A stretch of DNA of 8,026 bases from an uncultured Collinsella sp. (GCA_900553935.1 USFK01000057.1:1-8026), one strand, 5' to 3'. Shown: positions 1-5,113, counted from the first letter of the stretch. A program made the numbers and translations. Notes: generated by a model not told the origin, from the letters alone.

Positions 1-32
1 TGTTTCCAGTTTTATAGACCATCTTTGCCGGT

Positions 33-455
33 ATGAAAATCCTGATTGTAGAAGACAAGAAGTGGAAGGGCGTTCTCCGCCTGTGGCTGCCCAAAAACGA
101 CGGCAGCGATAAGGACGAATGGACGAAATCCATCCTTAAGGGTTTCGTTACCTCCGTTGAAGAATCCAACCGGGGATATACCTGGGATTGGGACGAAAAT
201 TCCCTTGCAAAGAAGGAAATCGGCATTCTGTTCCGGAACGAGCAGTGGGAGTATAACGGAAAATCCGGCTGGGCAGTGCGCCCCTTCCGGGCTATCAGCG
301 TGGATAGCGTGGAGGATGGCAAATATACCCTGCCCAGCGATAAGCCCCTCAGAGGTGAGCCTGCGCCCTCATACGGCGATTTCTCCACCCCCTATTCCGG
401 CAATACCGGCGATTTTACGCCGCTGGAAGACGACGACACGCGATTACCGTTCTAG
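33..455 (+). CDS. DUF669-like phage ssDNA-binding protein, N-terminus apparently missing
   Basis: Probably a phage single-stranded-DNA-binding protein acting with recombination and replication enzymes. The body, from EDKKWKG (residues 7-13) through GYTWDWDE (48-55) to about residue 100, resembles the middle and end of the DUF669 family as I remember it. The tail is a flexible Gly/Pro/Ser stretch ending in LEDDDTRLPF, the acidic, hydrophobic tip typical of SSB-like proteins, which usually recruits partners. At 140 residues it is short: relatives normally carry some 50-60 further N-terminal residues before the EDKKW segment. The reading frame is closed upstream by a TAG at 15-17. The ATG at 33 overlaps a TGA at 34-36, but no Shine-Dalgarno sequence precedes it, and the first residues, MKILIVED, look like the start of a response regulator. 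The 5' end may therefore be rearranged or chimeric. Family assignment is fairly secure; the start is not. Confidence 0.65.
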   Translation: MKILIVEDKKWKGVLRLWLPKNDGSDKDEWTKSILKGFVTSVEESNRGYTWDWDENSLAKKEIGILFRNEQWEYNGKSGWAVRPFRAISVDSVEDGKYTLPSDKPLRGEPAPSYGDFSTPYSGNTGDFTPLEDDDTRLPF

Positions 456-465
456 GCCGGAAAAA

Positions 466-489
466 TCAATCTTTCCGCAAAAAGATTGA
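466..489 (+). repeat. Hairpin after the ssDNA-binding gene
   Basis: A perfect 9-base inverted repeat (tcaatcttt at 466-474, aaagattga at 481-489) with a 6-base loop lies 11 bases after the stop codon of the first gene. No T-run follows, so it is not a classical intrinsic terminator. It could be an mRNA-processing or stability hairpin in the phage transcript. The structure is read directly from the sequence; its role is a guess. Confidence 0.45.
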
Positions 490-510
490 CAGTACAGTTT
501 GCATTTTCCC

Positions 511-536
511 TTGGCGGTGGGAGGTGAAACCGCCAA
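511..536 (+). repeat. Hairpin with a Shine-Dalgarno-like loop upstream of rusA
   Basis: An 8-base perfect inverted repeat (ttggcggt at 511-518, accgccaa at 529-536) encloses the loop gggaggtgaa. The loop contains a strong Shine-Dalgarno match, but it sits too far upstream (about 35 bases) to serve the resolvase start at 559, which has its own site at 542-551. This may be a regulatory hairpin in the leader or the remnant of a lost start site. Confidence 0.4.
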
Positions 537-558
537 CTCCAAAGGAAGGAGCGAAAAC

Positions 559-984
559 GTGACGATTGAATTTACGATTCCCGGTGTTCCGCAAGGGAAG
601 GAGCGCCCCCGCTTCACCCAGAACGGTGCGACATACACCCCAAAGAAAACGAAGGACTATGAAAAGCTGGTGGCATGGGCATACCAGTGCGAAGCCCACG
701 GGGCAAAGTTCACCGGCACTATCCGGGTTGACATTGCGGCAATCTACCCCGTTCCCCATTCGTGGAGCAAGCGCAAGCAGGCCGAAGCGCTTGATAATCG
801 GATTCTTCCCATGGTGAAACCCGACTGGGACAACATAGGCAAGATTGTGTGTGACGCCCTGAACGGTATCGCCTACAAGGATGATGCCGCTATCACAGAC
901 GCCACAGTCTGCAAGCGGTACGGCACCCGCCCATGCGTTGCGGTCCGTCTCACCGGAGAGGAGGCACCCCGTGACACAGTGTGA
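559..984 (+). CDS. rusA: RusA-family Holliday junction resolvase
   Basis: A phage endonuclease that cleaves four-way DNA junctions formed during recombination and replication. The 141-residue protein fits the family. Its core is KPDWDNIGK (residues 87-95), CDALNG (98-103) and AYKDDA (105-110). D89, D91 and D109 match the three metal-binding aspartates of RusA (D70, D72 and D91 in the E. coli enzyme). The N-terminal IPGVPQGKERPRF segment is also typical. I chose the GTG at 559 because a strong ribosome binding site (aaggaaggag, 542-551) precedes it at good spacing. An ATG at 499 in the same frame lacks a site and would add 20 unconserved residues. The gene overlaps the next by 14 bases, so the two are probably translated together. 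It follows the ssDNA-binding gene, as in many early phage modules. Confidence 0.9.
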   Translation: MTIEFTIPGVPQGKERPRFTQNGATYTPKKTKDYEKLVAWAYQCEAHGAKFTGTIRVDIAAIYPVPHSWSKRKQAEALDNRILPMVKPDWDNIGKIVCDALNGIAYKDDAAITDATVCKRYGTRPCVAVRLTGEEAPRDTV

Positions 985-1195
985 GCGTATCCTGCGGCAT
1001 TTGCAGGACTATGGAAGTATCACTCAGGCCGAGGCTGTTACCGAGTACGGCTGTTACCGTCTGGGCGCCAGAATCTGGGATTTGAAAGCCCAGGGCGTAC
1101 CCATCAAGTCCGAAACCGTCACCGGAAAGAACCGGTACGGGGAGCGGACGTGCTTCGCGCGGTATTCGCTGGAACATGCAACCGGAGTGAGGTAG
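971..1195 (+). CDS. Small phage helix-turn-helix protein (HTH_39-like)
   Basis: A 74-residue protein that is essentially one winged helix-turn-helix domain. CERILRHLQDYGSIT (residues 4-18) forms the first helix and turn, QAEAVTEYG (19-27) the second helix and RLGARIWDLKAQG (30-42) the likely recognition helix. A short beta wing follows at VPIKSETVTGKNRYGERT. This pattern matches the small phage proteins placed in the HTH_39 family. Its role is probably DNA binding within the replication or recombination module, but no target is visible. The GTG start at 971 is preceded by ggagaggagg (about 955-964), and the gene overlaps the end of rusA by 14 bases. The replication gene starts 3 bases after its stop. 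Confidence 0.75.
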   Translation: MTQCERILRHLQDYGSITQAEAVTEYGCYRLGARIWDLKAQGVPIKSETVTGKNRYGERTCFARYSLEHATGVR

Positions 1196-1198
1196 CAC

Positions 1199-2089
1199 AT
1201 GGCAATCAAAAGCGGGCTTGATTTTTTTCCGCTTGATGTTTGCTTGGACAAGAAATTTGAACTGATAGAAGCAGAATATGGCTTGACAGGATTTGGTGTA
1301 ATCGTTCACTTGCTGCAAGAGATATACGGCAAGGAGGGGTATTACATTGAATGGACAGAGGAGGTTGCGCTTTTGTTCGCCCGAAGATGCGGGCTGGGTG
1401 GGAGCGTCGTTTCCGAAATAATAGAGGCTTCTATCAGACGAGGGATGTTCGACAAAGAGATATATGACAAGTATCACGTTCTGACTTCACGGGGAATTCA
1501 GAAGCGGTACTTCGAGGCAGTCAGCCGCCGTAAAAGTCTTGAAGTCGATTACAACATCCTTCTGGTCGAGTGCGCAAAAATTTGCCCCAATGTAAACATT
1601 TCAAGCAGAAATGTCAACATTTTATCAAAAAATGCTGACATCCGAAGACATAGTAGAGTAGAGGAGAGTAGAGTAGAGAAGAGTAGAGTAAAGGAGAGTA
1701 TAGGCGCGGAGCCGGACACCGCCTCCACGCCGCCGGTGTGCCAGATCATGCTGAATGATAAATCCCTTTACCCTGTTTTTCAGGCTGACGTGGACAAATG
1801 GGCAGAACTCTACCCCGCCGTTGATATCCTGGCAGAGCTTCGGAAAATGGCCGGGTGGTGTGACGCCAACCCATCCAAGCGGAAAACCAAGGGCGGGGTA
1901 CAGCGATTTATCAACGGCTGGCTTGCCAAAGAGCAGGACAGGGGCGGTGCTGGGTCAGCACCACCGGTTAGGCGCTATGGGAAGCCTGATATTCCTAAGG
2001 GCGCGTCCGGCGAGCTGGGGGACGCCGAGCTGGAAGCCATACGGCAGGTTCTGGCGGCGGGCGCAGATGAAAGAAGGGACGCATTATGA
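1199..2089 (+). CDS. DUF4373-type phage replication initiation protein
   Basis: The 296-residue protein probably starts phage DNA replication, binding DNA and helping to load the helicase. Residues 1-105 (GLDFFPLDV, EYGLTGFGVIVHLLQEIYG, WTEEVALLFARR) match the Lin1244/Lin1753-like N-terminal domain (DUF4373), a winged-helix fold. A variable linker (about 115-180) holds the degenerate repeats NVNISS/RNVNILS and the run SRVEE-SRVEK-SRVKE. The C-terminal part, with WAELYP, GWCDANPSKRKTKGGVQRFINGWLAKEQDR, resembles the C-terminal helicase-loader-contact region of DnaD-like phage proteins. The ATG at 1199 follows ggagtgaggtag. The gene ends in an ATGA overlap with the next one, showing translational coupling. 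The linker DNA is itself repetitive and AT-rich and may be the phage origin, as in the lambda O gene. The family call is good; the helicase-loader contact is inference. Confidence 0.82.
   Translation: MAIKSGLDFFPLDVCLDKKFELIEAEYGLTGFGVIVHLLQEIYGKEGYYIEWTEEVALLFARRCGLGGSVVSEIIEASIRRGMFDKEIYDKYHVLTSRGIQKRYFEAVSRRKSLEVDYNILLVECAKICPNVNISSRNVNILSKNADIRRHSRVEESRVEKSRVKESIGAEPDTASTPPVCQIMLNDKSLYPVFQADVDKWAELYPAVDILAELRKMAGWCDANPSKRKTKGGVQRFINGWLAKEQDRGGAGSAPPVRRYGKPDIPKGASGELGDAELEAIRQVLAAGADERRDAL
1589..1622 (+). repeat. Two near-palindromes in the initiator linker
   Basis: Two copies of a near-palindrome with the form AATGTnnACATT occur at 1589-1600 and 1609-1622. They lie in an AT-rich stretch inside the replication gene, directly before the purine repeats. 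They encode the NVNI motifs of the protein linker. They could be initiator binding sites or simply reflect the repeated protein sequence. Confidence 0.45.
1652..1699 (+). repeat. 15-base tandem repeat in the initiator gene
   Basis: Three tandem 15-base units (1652-1666, 1667-1681, 1682-1696) plus a partial fourth differ by only a few bases and encode SRVEE, SRVEK and SRVKE. The top strand is almost purely purine apart from the T of agt and gta. Such linkers are common in this phage protein family. As DNA they resemble origin iterons. Confidence 0.8.
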
Positions 2090-2400
2090 GAGAAAAACCC
2101 GGCCAGTACATCGATTCGGAAAGCCCCTTTTGCAGAAACTGCACGCGGGACGATTGCCCCACCAACGGGGACGGCTGCAAGGCATGGGAAACGTATTTCA
2201 TCGATAACTGGAACAAAAACATCATGAAATCAATTGGAAACCACAAAAAACAACGCCAATTTTTCAGGTATGAACACCCGGACTTGGTGAGAGAGGGGAT
2301 TGTTTTTGAGCATGAGCAAGGCGAAAATGTACGGCTGTTTCAAGCCGGTGAAGCGGAATTGCACCCCGCCCAGGTGGGGGAAAGCCCCTCGGGGGAATAA
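2086..2400 (+). CDS. Small phage protein with four-cysteine cluster, function unknown
   Basis: I recognise no named family. The 104-residue protein carries cysteines at 16, 19, 24 and 31 (CRNC, DDC, DGC), spaced Cx2Cx4Cx6C, which suits a small zinc-binding knuckle. An aromatic, basic middle follows (WETYFIDNWNKN, RQFFRYEHPDLVREGIVF). The last 25 residues, rich in Glu, Gly and Pro, look unlike the rest. The ATG at 2086 overlaps the stop of the replication gene (ATGA) and has aagaaggga just upstream, so it is coupled to that gene. The position between the initiator and the DUF7666-like gene suggests an accessory early protein. From about 2312 a second frame also stays open to 2428, so the 3' end could be read differently, or a frameshift is possible. 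Confidence 0.6.
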   Translation: MREKPGQYIDSESPFCRNCTRDDCPTNGDGCKAWETYFIDNWNKNIMKSIGNHKKQRQFFRYEHPDLVREGIVFEHEQGENVRLFQAGEAELHPAQVGESPSGE

Positions 2401-2428
2401 AGGAAAACAGAAAGGAAAAGGGAAATGA
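2312..2428 (+). CDS. Possible 38-residue basic small protein overlapping the Cys-cluster gene
   Basis: A short open frame starting at an ATG encodes a Lys/Arg-rich peptide (start MSKAKMYGC, end KGKQKGKGK) and stops with a TGA overlapping the ATG of the DUF7666-like gene (ATGA at 2425-2428). That overlap is the same coupling used by its neighbours, which is the main argument for it. Against it, the nearest purine run (gagagggg, about 2290-2297) is rather far from the start, and the lysine-rich end is just the ribosome binding region of the next gene being read. It may be a real gene, the displaced end of the preceding protein after a frameshift, or chance. Confidence 0.2.
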   Translation: MSKAKMYGCFKPVKRNCTPPRWGKAPRGNKGKQKGKGK

Positions 2429-3096
2429 AAGGATACAAAGGATTCAACCCCGGCTTGATCTGCAAGGATAAGCAGTGTCAGGAAAATACCGTCTTCGAGG
2501 AACCGGAGGCGAAAATCTGTGAAAAGGGAATGCACTTTTGCGAAAATCCCTTTGACGTGCTGAACTATTATGATTTGATTCGCTCTGATGGCACGCAGAA
2601 CGAGTTCGCGGAAGTTGAAGCATTGGACGAGCCAAAGACGGATGACAAGAAAAAATTCTGCTCCCGAAAACTGAAAATCGGCGTAAAACTGGGACTATCC
2701 GGATTTATCAAAGCATGTGTGGATTTTGTACTGGAAAAGACTATTGCTGAGATGCCGAGTGAAAACGTTGATTCCGGGGACTCCGCCCAGATTGGCAGCT
2801 CCGGGTACTGCGCCCGGATTGGCAGCTCCGGGTACTGCGCCCGGATTGGCAGCTCCGGGTACTCCGCCCGGATTAACTGCACTGGAAGCGATTCCGTGAT
2901 TTGCTGCGCCGGAAATGGCTCTGTGGTAAAAGCGCCAATTGGCTGCTGGATTACACTTGCGGAGTGGAAATACGATGGAGCAAAGCGACGATACGTTCCG
3001 GCATGTGTGAAAACGGAGTTTGTCGATGGTGAAAAAATCAAAGCGGATACACCGTACATGCTGGAAAGCGGAGAGTTTGTGGAGGTAAAGCCATGA
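2425..3096 (+). CDS. DUF7666-like phage protein with 9-residue repeats
   Basis: A 223-residue protein of unknown function that is frequent in phages and prophages. Residues 1-110 (MKGYKGFNPGL, CEKGMHFCENPFDVLNYYD, EFAEVEALDE) match the N-terminal domain I know as DUF7666. The middle (about 114-167) is a chain of six 9-residue units with a glycine at a fixed place. Units 2 to 4 are IGSSGYCAR, IGSSGYCAR and IGSSGYSAR; degenerate units before and after include INCTGSDSV and ICCAGNGSV. This periodicity suggests a small beta-solenoid with stacked turns, and cysteines recur at the same face. The C-terminal part (WITLAEWKYDG to FVEVKP) is a compact beta-rich domain. The start at 2425 has aaaggaaaaggg at ideal spacing, and the gene ends in an ATGA overlap with the methyltransferase-like gene. 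Its role in infection is unknown to me. Confidence 0.7.
   Translation: MKGYKGFNPGLICKDKQCQENTVFEEPEAKICEKGMHFCENPFDVLNYYDLIRSDGTQNEFAEVEALDEPKTDDKKKFCSRKLKIGVKLGLSGFIKACVDFVLEKTIAEMPSENVDSGDSAQIGSSGYCARIGSSGYCARIGSSGYSARINCTGSDSVICCAGNGSVVKAPIGCWITLAEWKYDGAKRRYVPACVKTEFVDGEKIKADTPYMLESGEFVEVKP
2791..2871 (+). repeat. Three 27-base tandem repeats in the DUF7666-like gene
   Basis: Three 27-base units (2791-2817, 2818-2844, 2845-2871) are identical except for one base in the third (tac tcc in place of tac tgc). They encode IGSSGYCAR twice and IGSSGYSAR once. The flanking units are related in protein but diverged in DNA, so the central three look recently duplicated. Confidence 0.92.
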
Positions 3097-3821
3097 AAGT
3101 TCTGATAGCCTGCGAGGAATCGCAAACCGTGTGCAAGGCGTTCCGGTCGCGGGGACATGAGGCCTATTCCTGCGATATTCAAGAGCCGTCCGGCGGGAAA
3201 CCTGAATGGCACATTTTGGGTGACGCTCTGGAAGCCATCAAGGGCGGCACAATCGTCACCATGGACGGACAGACGCATGATGTGGGTCGGTGGGATTTGC
3301 TGATTGCGCACCCGCCGTGTACATACCTTACTGTTACCGGGAATCGCTGGTTTAACACGGAAAGATATGGCGAAAAGGCGGCCAGGCGGTTGGAGTTGCG
3401 GGAAGAAGCGGCGGCGTTTTTTATGGCGTTTGTAAATGCCAACGTTTGTAAAATCGCGGTAGAAAATCCGGTCGGATATATGTCTACGCACTATCGTAAG
3501 CCTGATTGTATTATCCAGCCGTATGAATTCGGGCACCACGCAAGAAAAAAGACTTGCCTATGGCTTAAAGGCTTACCCGCTTTGCGACCGACAAACATTG
3601 TAGATGCAGGAGATATTCTCCCCGGGGGATACAGCGTTGGGGCAAGCGCAGATTCCGCGAAAGACAAGGAAGGGAAGATCCTGCGATGGAATGACCCGCG
3701 AACAGCCAAAGCCCGAAGCAAGACCTTCCCCGGGATTGCAAAAGCTATGGCGGAACAGTGTCAGAAATCGCGTAGTGGCGGGCAGAGCCCTCGCCAAGCC
3801 AGCCGTTCATCTTGGCAATGA
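3093..3821 (+). CDS. Phage C5-methyltransferase-like protein with a foreign 3' end
   Basis: A Rossmann-fold protein resembling phage DNA cytosine methyltransferases. Motif I-like sequence is VLIACEESQTVCKAF with SCDIQ (residues 3-30). AHPPCTYL (72-79) matches the catalytic PC motif, with C76 the likely nucleophile. ENPVGYM (124-130) matches the ENV motif, and ARKKTCLWL (150-158) lies where QRR-type motif VIII is expected. No separate target-recognition domain is seen, so DNA target and activity are uncertain; this phage group is often annotated only as methyltransferase-like. The phage homology ends at about TFPGIAKAMAEQ (residue 222, near 3758). The last 20 residues, Ser/Gln/Arg-rich, are translated from the antisense of the adjoining galactokinase gene and are not native. 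The ATG overlaps the previous stop (ATGA). It would normally end within a few residues of Q222. Confidence 0.7.
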   Translation: MKVLIACEESQTVCKAFRSRGHEAYSCDIQEPSGGKPEWHILGDALEAIKGGTIVTMDGQTHDVGRWDLLIAHPPCTYLTVTGNRWFNTERYGEKAARRLELREEAAAFFMAFVNANVCKIAVENPVGYMSTHYRKPDCIIQPYEFGHHARKKTCLWLKGLPALRPTNIVDAGDILPGGYSVGASADSAKDKEGKILRWNDPRTAKARSKTFPGIAKAMAEQCQKSRSGGQSPRQASRSSWQ

Positions 3822-4938
3822 AGGTGTCGACCAGCTCGAGCGGCACGAAGGCCTGGATGGTACCGCCAAAGCCGCCGCCGTGGATACGAACGGCGCCGCG
3901 GCCGTCGAGCACATGCTCGGCAAGAGCAAGCGCGTACATGGAAGGCTGCTCGGCACCCAGTTTGGCAACAACATTCTGCAGGTACATGGCGGAGCTGGCG
4001 CCGGACTCACGCGTCAGGACCAGGAACTGGTCAATGTCGCCGGCGTTCAGAGTTGCCCAGCGCTTGTCGACCAGGCCGTTCTCGTACCAGTAGTGAACGG
4101 CGCGCAGGCAGGCGCGGTCGCCCAGCTTGGCGCGCAGCTCAGGGAGCTTGGCGTCAAAGTCGGCGACGTCGACCTCGCACAGGCGCGCCTTGCCAAACTC
4201 GGCGGCGACGTCCTGCATCTCGCGCGGAACGGCGGCGTAGTCGTCAGTGGCGGCTACGTGGTCGGCACCGACCTTAACGAGCACGAGCGCATAGCCGTGA
4301 TCCTCAAAGTTGAGCTCGAGCTTCTGGGTCTTAGGCTGAGCCTGATCCTCAAAGTCCATGTAGGCAAGGCCGCCCAGGCACACGGCGGCTTGGTCCATCA
4401 GACCGCAGGGCTTGCCGTAGTAGTTGTTCTCGGTGCGCTGGCTCATCTGCGCAAGCGCGACGGGCTCAATGGCGGGCGCGCCCCAGAGGGTTTCCATGGC
4501 ACGACCGTATGCGGCCTCGACGGCAGCGGAGCTGGAAAGGCCGCCGCCCGAGGGAACGGAGCAGGTGAAGGCGAAGTCGAAGCCTTGGGGCTCAACACCA
4601 AGCGCTGCGACCTCGTGGGCCATACCACGCACGAGGCTTGCGGACGTGCCTTTCTCGGACTCTTGAATATCCAGCGTGTCGAGCGTGATCTCAAACGTAG
4701 GATAGCCCTCGTCGGCGACGCGAATCTTGTTGGAGTCGGTTGCCACGGCGATGCCATCGACGGCGACATCGAGCGAGCCGGCGATAACGTGGCCGCCCTC
4801 GTGGTCGGTGTGGTTGCCGCTGATCTCGGAGCGGCCGGGCGCGTGCACGTAGAGCACCTGGCGGTCGCCGATGGGGCCAAACTCCTCCTCAAACAGCTTG
4901 GTGAGCGTGGCGAGTGTCTTTTCGTCGGGGGTGGTCAT
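3745..4938 (-). CDS. galK: Galactokinase-like GHMP kinase, C-terminus replaced
   Basis: Cytoplasmic sugar kinase that probably makes galactose 1-phosphate from galactose and ATP, the first phosphorylation step of the Leloir pathway. Three GHMP motifs are present: APGRSEISGNHTDHEGG (residues 33-49), VPSGGGLSSSAAVE (128-141) and IHGGGFGGTIQAF (352-364). R36 and D182 (in CGLMDQ) are the expected catalytic pair. Motif 1 is a variant of the usual GRVNLIGEHTDY, so the sugar is less certain than the fold. The ATG at 4938 follows aaaggact at good spacing; an upstream ATG at 5010 would run through the operator region. The 397-residue length is normal, but the last four residues (TVPP) come from the phage side of the junction. 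The native end, probably about 6-10 residues, is missing, so this copy may be impaired or the join false. It is divergent from the LacI-family gene. Confidence 0.82.
   Translation of the reverse strand: MTTPDEKTLATLTKLFEEEFGPIGDRQVLYVHAPGRSEISGNHTDHEGGHVIAGSLDVAVDGIAVATDSNKIRVADEGYPTFEITLDTLDIQESEKGTSASLVRGMAHEVAALGVEPQGFDFAFTCSVPSGGGLSSSAAVEAAYGRAMETLWGAPAIEPVALAQMSQRTENNYYGKPCGLMDQAAVCLGGLAYMDFEDQAQPKTQKLELNFEDHGYALVLVKVGADHVAATDDYAAVPREMQDVAAEFGKARLCEVDVADFDAKLPELRAKLGDRACLRAVHYWYENGLVDKRWATLNAGDIDQFLVLTRESGASSAMYLQNVVAKLGAEQPSMYALALAEHVLDGRGAVRIHGGGFGGTIQAFVPLELVDTFIAKMNGWLGEGSARHYAISDTVPP
3753..3765. other. Junction between phage DNA and chromosomal galactokinase DNA
   Basis: Methyltransferase-like coding sequence (…AKAMAEQ, plus strand) and galactokinase coding sequence (…ARHYAIS, minus strand) meet here within a few bases, and each protein loses its normal end. 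Codon use and G+C change abruptly at this point. At most one to three bases could be shared between the two sides. No att-like repeat, integrase, transposon end or target-site duplication is visible. Confidence 0.75.
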
Positions 4939-4978
4939 GGGAGTCCTTTCCTTGGCGCGCACGGGTGAGTTTTGCGTC

Positions 4979-4996
4979 GTTATGAGTACGTTAACA
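4979..4996 (+). promoter_or_regulatory. Operator-like site 1
   Basis: The 18 bases gttatgagtacgttaaca form one arm of a perfect inverted pair with 5047-5064. The core is GTTAAC, palindromic as in LacI-family operators. The site lies 41 bases upstream of the galactokinase start codon, a position suited to blocking its transcription. Confidence 0.6.
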
Positions 4997-5003
4997 ACTT
5001 GAA

Positions 5004-5033
5004 GCGGCATGAATCACGTGTTCACGATGCCGC
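5004..5033. repeat. Short inverted repeat around CACGTG
   Basis: Seven-base arms gcggcat (5004-5010) and atgccgc (5027-5033) flank a CACGTG palindrome (5015-5020). It sits midway between operator-like sites 1 and 2. It could be a second regulator's site or a small cruciform. Confidence 0.4.
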
Positions 5034-5046
5034 ACGTTACGGGCTA

Positions 5047-5064
5047 TGTTAACGTACTCATAAC
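5047..5064 (-). promoter_or_regulatory. Operator-like site 2, inverted copy
   Basis: The bases tgttaacgtactcataac are the exact reverse complement of site 1. The two copies are 68 bases apart centre to centre, with 50 bases between. An 18-base perfect match is very unlikely by chance in so short a region, so both are probably bound by the same protein, most simply the adjacent LacI-family regulator. Confidence 0.65.
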
Positions 5065-5113
5065 ACATCGTTTGTCACTTTTTGAGAATCTGGTAATCGG
5101 TAGAAATACAGCC

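Noticed and set aside
1..36. The end of an upstream gene (…PSLPV stop) overlapping the first gene by ATGA
   Set aside because: Only 11 codons are visible, they match nothing I know, and the region may be a chimeric join. Too little to call a gene.
486..514. A perfect TTGACA at 486-491 as a phage promoter -35
   Set aside because: No acceptable -10 box occurs at 16-18 bases downstream, and the hexamer is part of a hairpin arm.
499..558. An upstream ATG extending the RusA protein by 20 residues
   Set aside because: No ribosome binding site there, the added residues lie in the hairpin region, and the family starts close to the IPG motif. The GTG at 559 has a strong site.
524..562. A 12-codon leader peptide starting GTG and overlapping the rusA start
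   Set aside because: The purine-rich sequence is directly next to the GTG with no spacing, so ribosome initiation is unlikely.
2791..2871. A CRISPR-like array
   Set aside because: The 27-base units are directly adjacent with no spacers and stay in frame in a protein gene, so this is a coding tandem repeat.
2568..3539. A 323-residue open frame on the minus strand across the DUF7666-like and methyltransferase-like genes
   Set aside because: It crosses two recognisable plus-strand genes that overlap by ATGA. Its sequence is low-complexity reverse reading of the repeats, and no start signal is present.
3745..3830. A prophage attachment site at the galactokinase 3' end
   Set aside because: No integrase nearby, no direct repeat seen, and the galactokinase end is not restored by the phage sequence as normally happens at gene-end att sites.
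3604..4968. A 454-residue open frame on the plus strand opposite the galactokinase gene
   Set aside because: It is the antisense shadow of a G/C-rich coding gene. The minus strand carries clear kinase motifs, while this frame shows only Ala/Gly/Val-rich sequence and no family resemblance.
4939..5010. An upstream ATG extending the galactokinase by 24 residues
   Set aside because: The extension would cover operator-like site 1, and the downstream ATG at 4938 has a well-spaced ribosome binding site.
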